Part shown: piece after piece, positions 34,568 through 45,978 of the stretch
Position numbering within the stretch: position 1 is the stretch's first letter
Layout: each line of letters opens with the position of its first letter
From: Arctopsyche grandis
Lineage: Eukaryota; Arthropoda; Insecta; Trichoptera; Hydropsychidae
Assembly (NCBI RefSeq): GCF_051622035.1
Contig: NC_135367.1
Coordinates: 6,732,501 to 6,796,500, forward strand
Length of the DNA stretch: 64,000 bases
Reading direction: 5' to 3'
Made by a program: the position numbers and the translations under genes
The notes under the pieces: model-generated
What the model saw: the letters and a program-made list of their open reading frames with translations, nothing else
Told to the model about the DNA's origin: nothing
The model's database searches: none

Positions 34568-35285
34568 AAATGCCACAATAGCGCATGCAATTTCCGTTCC
34601 CGTTTAAATTTGTCGAAATAACGCAGGCATCGAAAACATTTGAAATTATTCAAATAACGCATGTCGCGACGCGAAAACATTTGAAATAATTGCGTTGCGA
34701 TTCCACTCATTCCCGTTTTTTTCCCGTTTCCGTTCCCGTTTTTGGCCGATGTTTTTTCACAGTAAGCTTCCCGGACATGCATACAATATGTAAATACTGA
34801 AAGTTCAATTGTTCCATCGTACAATAACGTATGCAATTCCCGTTCCCGTTCCCGTTTCTCGATGAATGTTTCAGTTCTAAATTAATACTTAATAATCAAA
34901 TTAAATTATAGTAAAGTATAGGAACGCATACGTGACAAACATCGATTTTTATATGTACAATGTATATACATATGTAGGATTGTTATGAGTGGTACGTAAT
35001 GTAACGTTGGTATGAGTGGTACGTAATGTAAGGGTTGGTATTCATGCGCGCAAGTTGGTTACCAACGTAAGCATTTCCTTAACTACACACGGGGGCTTCA
35101 CACTTTCGCATCGATAAAATTCTAATTACAAATATTATTATTAAGAGGTTTTTTCCCGTTTTTTTTCACAGTAATCTTCCTGGACATGCGTACAACAAAT
35201 CCGGAAAGTTCCATCGTAATCGGTTCAGTGGCTTAGGAGCCTATTCGAGACAGACAGACAGACAAACATTGATTTATATATATAT
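34568..35285 (+). repeat. CCCGTT-type interspersed repeat, two adjoining partial copies
   Basis: ATGCCACAATAGCGCATGCA, several CCCGTTCC cores, and GACAGACAGACAGACAAACA (35252-35271) reproduce the block order of the copy at 7690. A local repeat TGAGTGGTACGTAATGTAA occurs twice (near 34990 and 35015). Confidence 0.65.
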
Positions 35286-35295
35286 AGATATGTAT

Positions 35296-35604
35296 ACCAG
35301 GAAAGTTTAACAGGTATACCCCAATGCGCCTTCCTAGACAATTAATTACACACATTACAGCATTCTTATGACATAAATCTCTGTATTCCGAAAGGCTGAA
35401 GAGCACGAAAATTACAATTAATTAATTTTTGAATTAATCCATAGAGACATCTATGGATTTAGACTTGTACAAAAATTTTTATATATTGTACATAAATCAA
35501 ATTCAGATATTTGTGACATAGCGGGTAGGATGATTTTTGCCAATTTGATGGAGGAATGGAATCAATTAATTTGGCAAACTCTGATAAGAAACGATCGACT
35601 GAAA
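35296..35604 (-). repeat. SINE copy without head
   Basis: ACCAGGAAAGTTTAACAGGT, then ATAGAGACATCTATGGA and GGCAAACTCTGATAAGAAAC. It stops where the next repeat begins, so the tRNA-like head is missing. Confidence 0.75.
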
Positions 35605-35925
35605 ACGCTACTCGACTAGTAGATTGAGTTGGAAAGTCACATTTTTTTGTTTTGAACTCATACGGTATTAGTTATCGTTAAACGGTACTTATTACCTTTA
35701 TTCGTAATATCTAGCAAATAACAACACATTATTGAATTTTAAAGCATTCGTAAAAACATCAGAGCTGTCAAAACTCGACTGTTATACATATTTCTACTGG
35801 CGTACATTGTTGAAAGTTTATTTGCGCTTGTTGCGAAATAAATTACAAGTCGAATTGTATTCGAATATGTATGACCGAAAACGTCAGTTGGAATATATTA
35901 CAACTGAAAATACATTTCGACTGTA
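35600..35925 (+). repeat. Interspersed repeat, copy 1 (relative at 49575)
   Basis: From GAAAACGCTACTCGACTAG to ATTACAACTGAAAATACA it matches 49575-49895 throughout, with many substitutions. Shared landmarks are AATATCTAGCAAAT and ACATCAGAGCTGTCAAAACT. Not classified. Confidence 0.75.
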
Positions 35926-35938
35926 AAATATATATGGA

Positions 35939-36365
35939 GCCAGCAGTATGGCTCGGTGGTTGCGTTTATGTTTTCCACCGAGAGGTTAGCGGGTTCGATC
36001 CCGTGCTATCTTTAATACTGCTGGTCAGACTAGGATATTTGTGACTCAATATCAAGTCAATCGTTTCTTATCAGAGTTTGCCTCTTTATTTGATTTCATT
36101 GTTTAAAAGGTTCCTCCATCTAATTGGCAAAAACAATTCTACCCGCTATGCCACAAATGTCTGAATTTGATTTATGTACAATATGTAAAAATTTATGTAC
36201 AGGCCTAAATCCATAGATGTCTCTATGGATTAATTAATTGTTAATTTTGTGCTCTTCAGCCTCTCGAAATACAGAGATTTATGTAATAAACATGCTGTAA
36301 TGTTTGTAATTAATTGTCTAGGAAGGCGCATTGGGGTTTACCTGTTAGGCTTTCCTGGTATATAC
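35939..36365 (+). repeat. Full-length tRNA-derived SINE
   Basis: Head GCCAGCAGTATGGCTCGGTG (A-box type) and GCGGGTTCGATCCCGTGC (B box), then the body with TTATCAGAGTTTGCC, ATAGATGTCTCTATGGATTA and the 3' end GGCGCATTGGGGTTTACCTG followed by TTTCCTGGTATATAC. One of the best-preserved copies, with both promoter boxes. Confidence 0.88.
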
Positions 36366-37276
36366 ATAAATATATCTATGTAAAATAAAATCAAATATAA
36401 CCTAGTGCTCCTAGAAGGTAGGCACGTGCATAGAGCCAATTTATTTATTATTCATGAATATTTTAATTTCGTGTTACGTTATGTCGCTATGACCCAATAT
36501 GATAGTGAAATTTAATAATTGTATAACATTTCTTATAAAATTAATATGATCTTATTTACTACTGCCATTTATAATATACAAAAATGTGATAAGAAACATG
36601 AATTCATACTAAATAGAGATACATACTAAATAGTATACCTATATATAATAGGTACATATGTACATATGAGATTTAGCACTTTGGTGCTAAACTTTATTAT
36701 GGCTTAACTAGAATTAAAGTGGGCCAAACTGGATGCGTGTTCAAACTGAAAATGTGTTAGCCGATAAACGTATATTACGTTTGCAATTGCAAACAGATTG
36801 CCGAATAGCAATTAAGTAATTTGTTTGTATGGAATTTCATAGTAACAGCCACGACTACGTACGAAAACGCCAATTAGAACAAACACATTTGAAAATTTCA
36901 CAAATAAACAGTACAAAACCACCAACGAAGCTTTTAAGGAAAGCTTTATAAAAACCTTATCATACAAATACGCGAATTTATGCTATATGATATCAAATTT
37001 TTAAAGTATTTATCGATCGAAACACGAGCTGTGAAGCCCGGGAGAATATAGGTTTATGATACAAACGCTATTGTGGTATAAAATATGGGTTAATTGCGGT
37101 AGCAATGAGAACCACCGCTTGCATCCATTTATAACTAAAATTTATATCACGCGAACTGCAATACAGTGCACATTTTCACAGTGAATGAATTTGAATACTT
37201 TCGAGTGATTAAGTTGAATTTTGCTTCAGGTCAATGTGAAACATATTCAAATTATTAACAAAAGGAATCGTACAAA
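36366..37276. other. Intergenic AT-rich DNA
   Basis: No supported feature. Confidence 0.5.
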
Positions 37277-38136
37277 CAGGGCCGTGTCTAGGAGTTTGGC
37301 CGCCTGTGTGCAAATTTTACATCGGCCGCTCTTTAATTTTATCAGCATTTGTATAAATTATATTAATAAGAAAATGTACGGATTGATCATATTAATGGAA
37401 AAAATATACCCACTCGAGAAAAACGCACGGATTAAGGTCTATTTATATTACCAAGCACTGCACAAAAAATACCACTTCTATTCATATTATACGGCACCGC
37501 CTGTTTCCGGCACGTTCATACTTGTTTTGGACGAGTGCTAGGCAAGATTGGCTTACATATATACAGGGCCGTGCCTAGGAATTCGGCCGCCTGTTGGTAA
37601 ATTTAAATCGGACGCTCTTTAATTTTATCAGCATTTGTATAAATCATATTAATAAGAAAATGTACTGATTAATCATATTAATAGAAACAATGTACCCACT
37701 CGAGAAAAACGCACAGATTAAGGTCTATTTATATTATCAAGCACTGCACGAAAAATACCACTTCTATTCATACTATAAGGCACCGCCTGTTTCCGGCACG
37801 TTCATACTTGTTTTGCACGAGTGCTAGGTAAAATTGGCTTACATATACACAGGGCCGCGCTTAGGAGCTCGGACGCCTGTTTGCAAATTTTACATCGGCC
37901 GCTTATTAATTTTATCAGCATTTGTATAAATTATATTAATAAGAAAATGTACGGTTTGATCATATTAATGGAAACAATATACCCACTCGAGAAAAACGCA
38001 CGGATTAAGGTATATTTATATTACCAAGCACTGCACGAAAAAGACCACTTCTATTCATACTATACAGCACTGCATGTTTCCGGCACGTTCATACTTGGTT
38101 TGGACGAGTGCTAGGCAAAATTGGCTTACATATACA
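37277..38136 (+). repeat. Three tandem units of about 287 bp, each starting with a hAT end
   Basis: CAGGGCC-type starts lie at 37277, 37564, 37850 and 38137 (CAGGGCT), so the periods are 287, 286 and 287. Each unit joins about 105 bp of the hAT left end (CTAGGAGTTTGGCCGCCTG) to about 180 bp of its former flank (CCCACTCGAGAAAAACGCAC to ACATATACA). ORFs across it translate the same block and are not genes. Confidence 0.92.
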
Positions 38137-38781
38137 CAGGGCTGCGCCTAGGAGTTTGGCCGCCTGTGTTCAAACTTAAATTGGCCACTCTTTAATTTTA
38201 TCACCTTTTGTACAAATTATATTAATATAAAAATGAAGTACATACGAGTATTGCAAAAACCTTACCTTGTGATAAATATTGTGTGAGAAATATAGTGTTG
38301 AAAATTTTAATCACAATAAAAATTAACCAGAAAAACAGGCCCAAAACGTTTGGTTCTGAACAGGACCAGACGACAAGACAGACTGAACTTTTTCAAGTTC
38401 ATTCGTGAAAATATAGTGTTTTTACCCCCAATCCCACATTAGGACATTATTCTTTCGATAACCAAACAATAATCAAGATCCTTGAAGAAATATATTTGGC
38501 AGTTGCATAGATAATAGAACATAAAATACTAAGCTCTATGCAGACCGAAGCTATACCTGCTATCCCGTTATTTCCCGAATTATATAATAGTTCGGGTGTG
38601 TTACAAGTTGTAACTTGCAACAGCAATCCACAAATATACAACAAGGCAACCTAAATGCATTTTATAAAGTACGATGTCTTGTTTTTTATCTTTTAAGGAT
38701 TATAATATAATTTTGACTCTCGTTTCTTTCGACCACCTGTGTGCGATGCACAAATTTGCACATATTGTTGGCACGGCCCTG
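38137..38781 (+). mobile_element. hAT-like MITE at the end of the tandem array
   Basis: CAGGGCTGCGCCTAGGAG at the left and GGCACGGCCCTG at the right. It is colinear with the element at 21895-22532, including TACCCCCAATCCCACAT and GAAGCTATACCTGCTATCCC. Confidence 0.82.
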
Positions 38782-39398
<617 letters not shown>

Positions 39399-39412
39399 AA
39401 GAAAAAGATCTT

Positions 39413-39866
39413 TGATCAATGCGTTTTGCCAGTGATGACGTATGGATGTGAAACTTGGACACTGAACGCCAAGATGCTACATAAAATCTAATGCACTCAA
39501 AGAAGTATGGAACGCTGTATGCTTGGCATAACGAGGAAAGATAGAAAGCGGAACACGTGGGTGAGAAGTATGACAAGGGTAGTGGACATAGTGGATAGAG
39601 TGAAGAGATTGAAATGGCAATGGGCGGGTCACGTAGCTAGGAGGATGGACGAAAGGTGGACAAAAGAAGTGCTTGAATGGTACCCGAGAGAATGCAAAAG
39701 AGTAAAAGGAAGACCGCAAGGAAGATGGGTGAACGAAATTAGAAAAATATGCGGAATGAGATGGATGAGTGTTGCGCAAAACAGAGACGAGTGGAAGCGT
39801 GTTGGAGAGGCCTTCATCCAGCAGTGGATGGCGAATGGCTGTAAATGATGATGATGATGATGATAT
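39413..39866 (+). pseudogene. RTE-clade non-LTR retrotransposon, 3' end of ORF2
   Basis: [20 protein letters not shown], an in-frame stop, then MERCMLGITRKDRKRNTWVR, WQWAGHVARRMDERWTKEVL and QNRDEWKRVGEAFIQQWM. This is the conserved C-terminal region of RTE-type ORF2 proteins. It ends in a (TGA)n tail (39846-39866), as RTE elements often do. The stop near 39490 and the missing polymerase domain make it a dead fragment. The (AT)n tract adjoins its 5' break. Confidence 0.88.
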
Positions 39867-39888
39867 ATAATATGGCTTTAATGTGTCT

Positions 39889-40310
39889 GTGTAAGATAAC
39901 GCTCGCCGTACTATAATAGTCGTTTCAATTCGACATACATACATATATACGTCAACAAAACATACAAATATAATAACAAAATAATAAAACTTCTATATAT
40001 ACTGTTTGCTACCAATGTTTCTTATAGGGAAATAAGCCTCTAAGCATTTACCGCGTATATCTATTGAAATTTTGTTAAATTAATTTTTCTATTGGTGTTT
40101 TATATTGTTCATATGTAAGTACATAGGTAGGTAGTTTTTACCTTTTTTTCATATTAAACAATTTAATATAAATGTTAAATTAAATATATTTGAAAAAAGT
40201 TCGAACGCGTGCGGATCGAACACAGGACCGACACATTTCCTTTAATTTAATTTAATTTAATAACTTAATATGCCAACACCCATGCGATGATATTTCGTCT
40301 ACAACAACAC
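39889..40310 (-). repeat. Interspersed repeat family X, copy 1
   Basis: GTCTGTGTAAGATAACGCTC and GCGGATCGAACACAGGACCG bracket sequence seen inverted at 43078-43470. Shared landmarks are GACCGACACATTTC and ATTGGTGTTTTATATTG. Confidence 0.65.
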
Positions 40311-41779
40311 TAGTACATTGATAATGATCTTTGTATTCTTAAAATATGATAATAAATGGTGGTTTTATATAAATGATAAGTTGCAAGCAAATTTGCATAA
40401 AATGTAATATTTGTGCAAATTTGGAATTTTCGAAATTCAAAGCAGACGCAGACGTAAATAAAAATAATCGCTTGGCGAAAGTCCAAAAAGCACAATGCTA
40501 TCTGATATGTCGTATGGGTTTATCGCCCTGCTTTTATATAAGGTATGTATGTATATAAGAAAAGTATGCATAAATTGAATTGATAGTTTTCATACCTAGT
40601 CAAAAGTAATGTACCCAACAGGAAAAATATCGAGGGATGAACATTGCATTCACAATCTTCTGAAGATTCCGTCTGGGCTTCCATCTAAAAATTGAAAACG
40701 ATTTTGTGTACGACATCATGAAACTGAAAGTTATATATCATATAAATATTTTCAAGCGGAAATAAATAATAATTAGTCATTTGTTTTTTGTGTTCAAATT
40801 TGTAAGAATATATATTAAAACAAAAAAAACATCTTTATGTATGAGTTGTATTGTTGTGTTTGTATTATGTTGTTTAATAAATAAAATATGTGCACGAATT
40901 AAATGTACGTACATTTAAATGTTGCCATTTAAAAGGTATTAACTTGTATTTGAAAGTGTTACGAATACATATCCTTCGTTCGGGAATATTTTGACATTTT
41001 GGCGAATTGTTAGAGAATTTGCGACACAACACTCCACTGACGTGTTAAGAGAGGGTCTGGCGCGTGTTGGCGAGAAGGAGAAGGCAGTGAGAGATATAAA
41101 GGAAGGGGTAGGAAACGCGCTTGCGCCCTTATAAACGGTGAAAATCCCCATACACGTTTATACAATTCTTCCATAAGATTGTGGTGGAAAAATCATTTTC
41201 ATTAACAATATACGTAATGTTCTTATACAAGAATATATGTATATGACTATTGTTACTTTTAATCAAAATACAGTTTTTCTCAATACAAATGGGTTCAATA
41301 TATATCTTATTAATCATTTTATACATCAACATAAAAAAGTTTTAGTCCTATAGCATGTTTTTGACTATTTTTGTATTAAAAAATAACGAAATAAAAAAGT
41401 ATCGACATGCAAACGCACATAGGTAAGGCCAACAGGCGACTGCATGACTCAATAGCCACGCGCCAAAAGCGACGAAAACAATAGCTTACGAAAATACAGC
41501 TGTCTCTTTCTCTCGCATTGATTCATCGATCAACAAGAATATGCAAGCGAACGGTCAAAAACATGACTTATCGCTTCCGACTTTAAATCACACTTCGGAA
41601 CGTAGAAATGTATAAATGTATTTTTTACGATGTACCCCTTTCATAAATAATACAAAATCTATTAAAATAAATTTCTTGTAGTTAATTCTAGGAATACAAG
41701 AAATATAGGGTGTATAGCTTTGAAAACCACATAGTTATTATGAAAAACGTAAAAATTGGTGCACTTTGGTGAGGGAGGG

Positions 41780-42115
41780 TTACATATATTAAATTTAATA
41801 TTTATATTTAATTGTTTAAAATGGTAAACACTACCTACCTATCTACACATAAACAATATAAAAACGGATAGAAAAATTAATTAATTAATTAAATACATTT
41901 TCAATAGATGGCGGTAAATTCTCTGCCAAGCGGACACATTAGTAGCTATCAGTATATATAGAAGCTTTTTATTTTGTTATTTTATTGTATATACGTTTTC
42001 AAAAATATTCGACCGCGTGCGGATCAAACACAGGACCGACACATTTCTTTTAATTTTTTTTTATTTAATAATATACCAACACATGCTATGGGTATTTCAT
42101 CGGGTACAACACTAG
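41780..42115. repeat. Interspersed repeat family X, copy 2 (rearranged)
   Basis: Contains TTTTCAATAGATGGCGGTAA and AAATTCTCTGCCAAGCGGA (41900-41935) and then GCGGATCAAACACAGGACCG (42019). These are blocks of family X in altered order. Confidence 0.6.
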
Positions 42116-42235
42116 TTAGGTACATTCATGGAAACTTTTCGAATGGAGAAAATATGCTCACATACTAGGGCATAAAATACGCCACAATGAGAAAAAAAAA
42201 CACTGTTTAAAATGTACAATACATGCTATTGTTAA

Positions 42236-42631
42236 GTAGGGATGGGTGGAGGATCCAAATAAAAAGCCAAAGTCGCTTCACAGCATTTTTGGGTGATTAA
42301 GGAGATGCACGAACAGTCAGTGCTCCGTACACAATGCCTTGATATAGCCTAAGTACCTGCTTATAAAGGGCAGGTCGCTCACTGCATCTTCCTCGACGCG
42401 TTTGTTTACCTATAGCTATAGTCACGTACTAGATATGCAGTCCCACGGTCTCGGCACGCAGTCCCACGCTTTCGCGCTGTTAGTTCTGAGAACTCTAGTG
42501 GGAAGTGGCTGGGTGCCGTTACCGACGACTAAGTCCATTAAGGGGTCTCCATTGTTAGCCGACAACACTTAAGCCTGGAGATAATCCTCGAAAACCAATT
42601 ATAACGGCGGCTCCTTTTAGCGCATGCTACA
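42236..42631 (-). mobile_element. Non-autonomous element, relative of 46454-46829
   Basis: Inverted relative of the element at 46454, from TAGGGATGGGTGGAGG to TTAGCGCATGCTACA. Shared blocks are GGAGATAATCCTCGAAAACC and GGCGGCTCCTTTTAGC. No target duplication seen for this copy. Confidence 0.65.
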
Positions 42632-43077
42632 CCACCCTATGAATATTCCAATTAAATTTATCTTTATTCCAATAAAATTTTTTTTAGTTATATTAGTGGT
42701 TTAAAAGGATTTGCATTTGTGATTATTTGATGAATTTGAAGCACGTAATTTTCTGAACTCGAGCATTTTGGTGAGATATAAATGTTTATAGTCTGTTAAA
42801 AGATATCTTATCTATAAAAAAAGTTCAGCCCAAGTGGATGATTTCGGAAAATTGAAAACATTAATTTTAATAATGTACGAAGCGTATAAGGCAACTTTAC
42901 GAATGCAATAGAGAAATCGCTTCAATCGAGTGTAATTCCCACAAGTTACATATCTAATGAATGAGCAAACATTGAACATCAAATGTGTTTTCCTGCTCAA
43001 TGAAATCACTAAATATTTAAGGTATCGAATACCTTTTGAAATTCGAAAATGTTAGCGTTATATTATAGAAATGCCAG

Positions 43078-43470
43078 TGTTGCGCCCGACGAAATATCAT
43101 CGCATGATTTTTGGCATATTAAGTAATTAAATAAAAATAAAAATAAATTAAAAGAAATGTGTCGGCCCTGTATTCAATCCGCCCGCGGTCAATTTTTTTT
43201 CAAATACCTTTTAAATATATTTAATTGAATTATTTAATATGAAAACAAAGGTAAAAACTACCTCTAAACAATATAAAACACCAATAGAAAAATTAATTAA
43301 ATAAATTTTCAATAGATGGCGGTAAATTCTCTGCCAAGCGGAAACATTAGTAGCGATCAGTATATATATAAAAGTTTGTTCTTTTGTTATTGTATTCGTA
43401 TATAGGTTTTGGCAGTGGTATGACTATGACTATTATAGTACAGTGAGCGTATCTTACACAGGCACACTAA
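43078..43470 (+). repeat. Interspersed repeat family X, copy 3
   Basis: From GTTGCGCCCGACGAAATATC through ATGTGTCGGCCCTGTATTC and AATAGATGGCGGTAAATTC to GCGTATCTTACACAGGCACA, the most complete copy. Confidence 0.7.
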
Positions 43471-43484
43471 ATTGCTTAATTAAT

Positions 43485-43690
43485 TAATTATTTCATAATA
43501 ATAATAATTTTTTATTATCATTATTGTTATTTATTATCATTATTATTATTTAATATTTATTATTATTATACAATATTTATTATCATTATTATTATTTATT
43601 ATCATTATTATTATGTTTGACCATTGTGGCACATTGGGTATTCCTGTAATGCTACAATGGTCCAAACTTTAAATAAATTATTATTTTTAT
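43485..43690 (+). repeat. (TTATTA/TTATCA)n tract with a non-LTR 3' tail
   Basis: Degenerate ATTATTATTATCATT units to about 43615, then GCTACAATGGTCCAAACTTT, the same tail motif that ends the retroelement at 24411. Confidence 0.7.
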
Positions 43691-43703
43691 TATTTATATA
43701 TTT

Positions 43704-43860
43704 ACTAGTTGTTTTACCCGGCTTCGCTCAGTATTTGTAATGTAAACAGCTTAAATATGGCGAATCGAATAGTAAATATTCATTTGTTTTTTTATTACAT
43801 TTATTTGAATGGAAAAAAATATAATATTCAACCAATTGAATTGCCGTCATAGTAACTTTG
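43704..43860 (+). repeat. Interspersed repeat with ACCCGGCTTCGCTCAG end
   Basis: Plus-strand relative of 18446-18598, with the shared block TTTACCCGGCTTCGCTCAGT followed by AACATTCATTTG-type sequence. Confidence 0.65.
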
Positions 43861-44089
43861 TTTTGTTTTCGAAGTTCCCAACCAAAGATACAAACATACA
43901 AAGTCTCTTTCGAAATTATAAACATATTAGGTTTCTTTTTTTTTTACTTTATTTTTATTTATTATTTCTACATATATGTATGTATACTATTGTGTTTATT
44001 ATCTATATATTATTTATATGGACGATGGCGATTGCACTATTCTCCATTTCGTCTGGAATAAAAAAAGTTATTATTATTATTATTAAATA

Positions 44090-44690
44090 TATTTAATAGT
44101 TTAATATGAAAAAAGAAATGGTAAAAAAACTAATGGTAAGAACCTATGGTACATATAAACAATATAAAACACGAATAGTAAAATTAATTAATTAAATAAA
44201 TTTTCAATAGGTGGCGCTAAATGCTCAAAGACTTATTTCCCTAGAGGAAACATTGGTAGCAAACATTATATATAGAAGTTTTTTCTGGTGCTGGTTTAGT
44301 ATGCGGTCTACCTGCACATATCTACTTAAGTATGCGATCTACCTTCACGTTTTTATTTTAATATGCGGTCTCACTGTCTCAGTTCTCGCGTGTGACACCT
44401 TAACTTAACCTAACCTATCCTGACCCTTAAATAAATATGTAGGTGTTGGCTGCTAAGATATGTTTTTGTTGCTACGATACAAATAAAAAAAATAGTCGAC
44501 TGCGATTCAAAGGTGGATCGCATGCTAAGGTAGACCGCATACTAAGCTAGCACCTTTTTTCTTTTGTTATTATATTCGTACATTTTATTGGCAGTGTTTT
44601 AACTGTGAAGTAGATGTGTATGTCTAATCGAAACGAATATTATAGTACGGCGAGCGTTATCGCAGACACACAGAATAGTGATATCATTTT
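44090..44690 (+). repeat. Interspersed repeat family X, copy 4, split by a MITE
   Basis: The left part ends GAAGTTTTTTCT and the right part resumes TTTTTTCTTTTGTTATTA, ending GAGCGTTATCGCAGACACAC. The uninterrupted copy 3 reads AAGTTTGTTCTTTTGTTAT at this position. Confidence 0.75.
44287..44554. mobile_element. 268-bp MITE inside family X
   Basis: TIRs of about 27 bp: GGTGCTGGTTTAGTATGCGG and the inverse of GGTGCTAGCTTAGTATGCGG. Perfect 8-bp duplication TTTTTTCT (44279-44286 and 44555-44562). The paralogous empty site at 43371-43395 confirms the insertion. hAT-like by duplication length. Confidence 0.92.
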
Positions 44691-44703
44691 ATAGAAATGT
44701 ATG

Positions 44704-44957
44704 TGGTAGATAATCCTGACAGATGACGCTGTTCAGGATCACGGTTGGGATGTGGCGGTTTAGCAAACACGTGCACGTGCAATGTGCACAAACACGTGCG
44801 TTTTCAGTCATGTTGTTTATTAAGACGATACGTGCGGAGGTTTAGCGACTAACCGCGCGGAGCACAGGTCCAACTGCGACTTCCCACAATCAGTCGTAAC
44901 ATACTCTTTCTCAGCCATAGCCCATACATGAACCTTTCGTTCAATTCCAACCCTACA
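44704..44957. mobile_element. Solo LTR, copy 1
   Basis: Begins TGGTAGATAATCC and ends CAACCCTACA (TG...CA), with the 4-bp duplication TATG (44700-44703 and 44958-44961). Shares GTGCGTTTTCAGTCATG and GCGGAGCACAGGTCCAACTG with the copy at 53971; the copy at 54489 shares only the first of these. No internal retroviral-type genes. Confidence 0.82.
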
Positions 44958-44961
44958 TATG

Positions 44962-45826
44962 TGTATGTGTGTTTATTTGTATTAAAGTATGTGTGTATGG
45001 GTAAATTTAAATACAAATATAACTTATACTCTTTATTTTTAGTTAAGTTACAATTTACAGTCAAGAAGTTTTGTATAAAAAGTTTTAATACAAAAATGCA
45101 TATAAAAAAAAATATAATAAAAAAATAGCACAGTCAGATACAAAGGAAAGAAAGACACATGACACTGTCTTCAAACTATAATTGGCATGCGTAAAATTAA
45201 CATACATACATATAGTCAATCGAAACAATACAAAAATCCAGAGAAATTAAATAACTTAAAATTAAAACACTTTAAAAATATAAATATGTATGTATAATTA
45301 ATTACATTTACTACAAAGTCTTTGATATGACACTATAATTCAAGAGCACCATTATATCGAACATTGCTGTATTCAAATATTCTGTCGAATCTTAAAATTC
45401 TATATATTAAAAATAATAACCTCTAGGGACAGTAGTTTCATCATTATTTACTACTTGATTGGTCCGGGAGTCAGGATACACCTGGCCGATGAATTACGAA
45501 AAAAAATATATATATATACATACATATATATTATTCAAATAGAAGTCTTTCAGATATTTATTTATTTATTTAATATCGTACATACATATACACATTTAAT
45601 ATCGAGAGGAATATTCTGTTGTCTAATACAGCCATTATTTATTTTTTCCACTTTTATATAGTAAAATAATATTTATATGTAAGGCAAGTGATGCTGGGGT
45701 AATTGTCAGCAGCATGTTAACACGTTATACAATTGATTTCAAGAGGCACGACCCGAATCTCTCGATTCTGATTACGAAGACGCTATTGTGTTTAGCCTCT
45801 ACCGAGGAAGAGGCAGGACCTCTTCG
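44962..45826. other. Region downstream of the cadherin gene
   Basis: AT-rich. TTTATT at 45638-45643 reads AATAAA on the minus strand, about 185 nt after the cadherin stop, and is the best candidate poly(A) signal. Confidence 0.45.
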
Positions 45827-45978
45827 TCACACCGAAGTGTGTTGCACTCCGTTGTTGCTCGTCCATTTGTTTTTCGATCGGCTGGTGTCCATGTCACAAT
45901 CAGAATCTTCAATCTCGCACAAGTTCATTGAAGATATATCACTTTGAGAACCTTGACTTAGTAAGGAGTTTCTTTCCT
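45827..45978 (-). CDS. kug: kug terminal exon with PDZ ligand
   Basis: Acceptor TTTTATTACAG. Encodes SLLSQGSQSDISS, CEIEDSDCDMDTS and ends QHTSV-stop. The cluster of Ser and acidic residues and the final class-I PDZ ligand parallel the FAT1 C-terminus. Confidence 0.88.

Noticed and set aside
35939..36020. tRNA-like sequence with A and B boxes
   Set aside because: Part of a multi-copy SINE with a body and tail; no intact cloverleaf or anticodon arm, so not a tRNA gene.
37221..38114. Two similar ORFs of about 100 codons
   Set aside because: They translate the 287-bp tandem repeat, so the similarity is repeat-derived.
37277..38136. CRISPR-like array
   Set aside because: Units are contiguous 287-bp tandem copies in a eukaryotic genome, with no short repeats or unique spacers.
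39477..39944. 155-codon minus-strand ORF
   Set aside because: Antisense shadow of the RTE ORF2 fragment on the plus strand.
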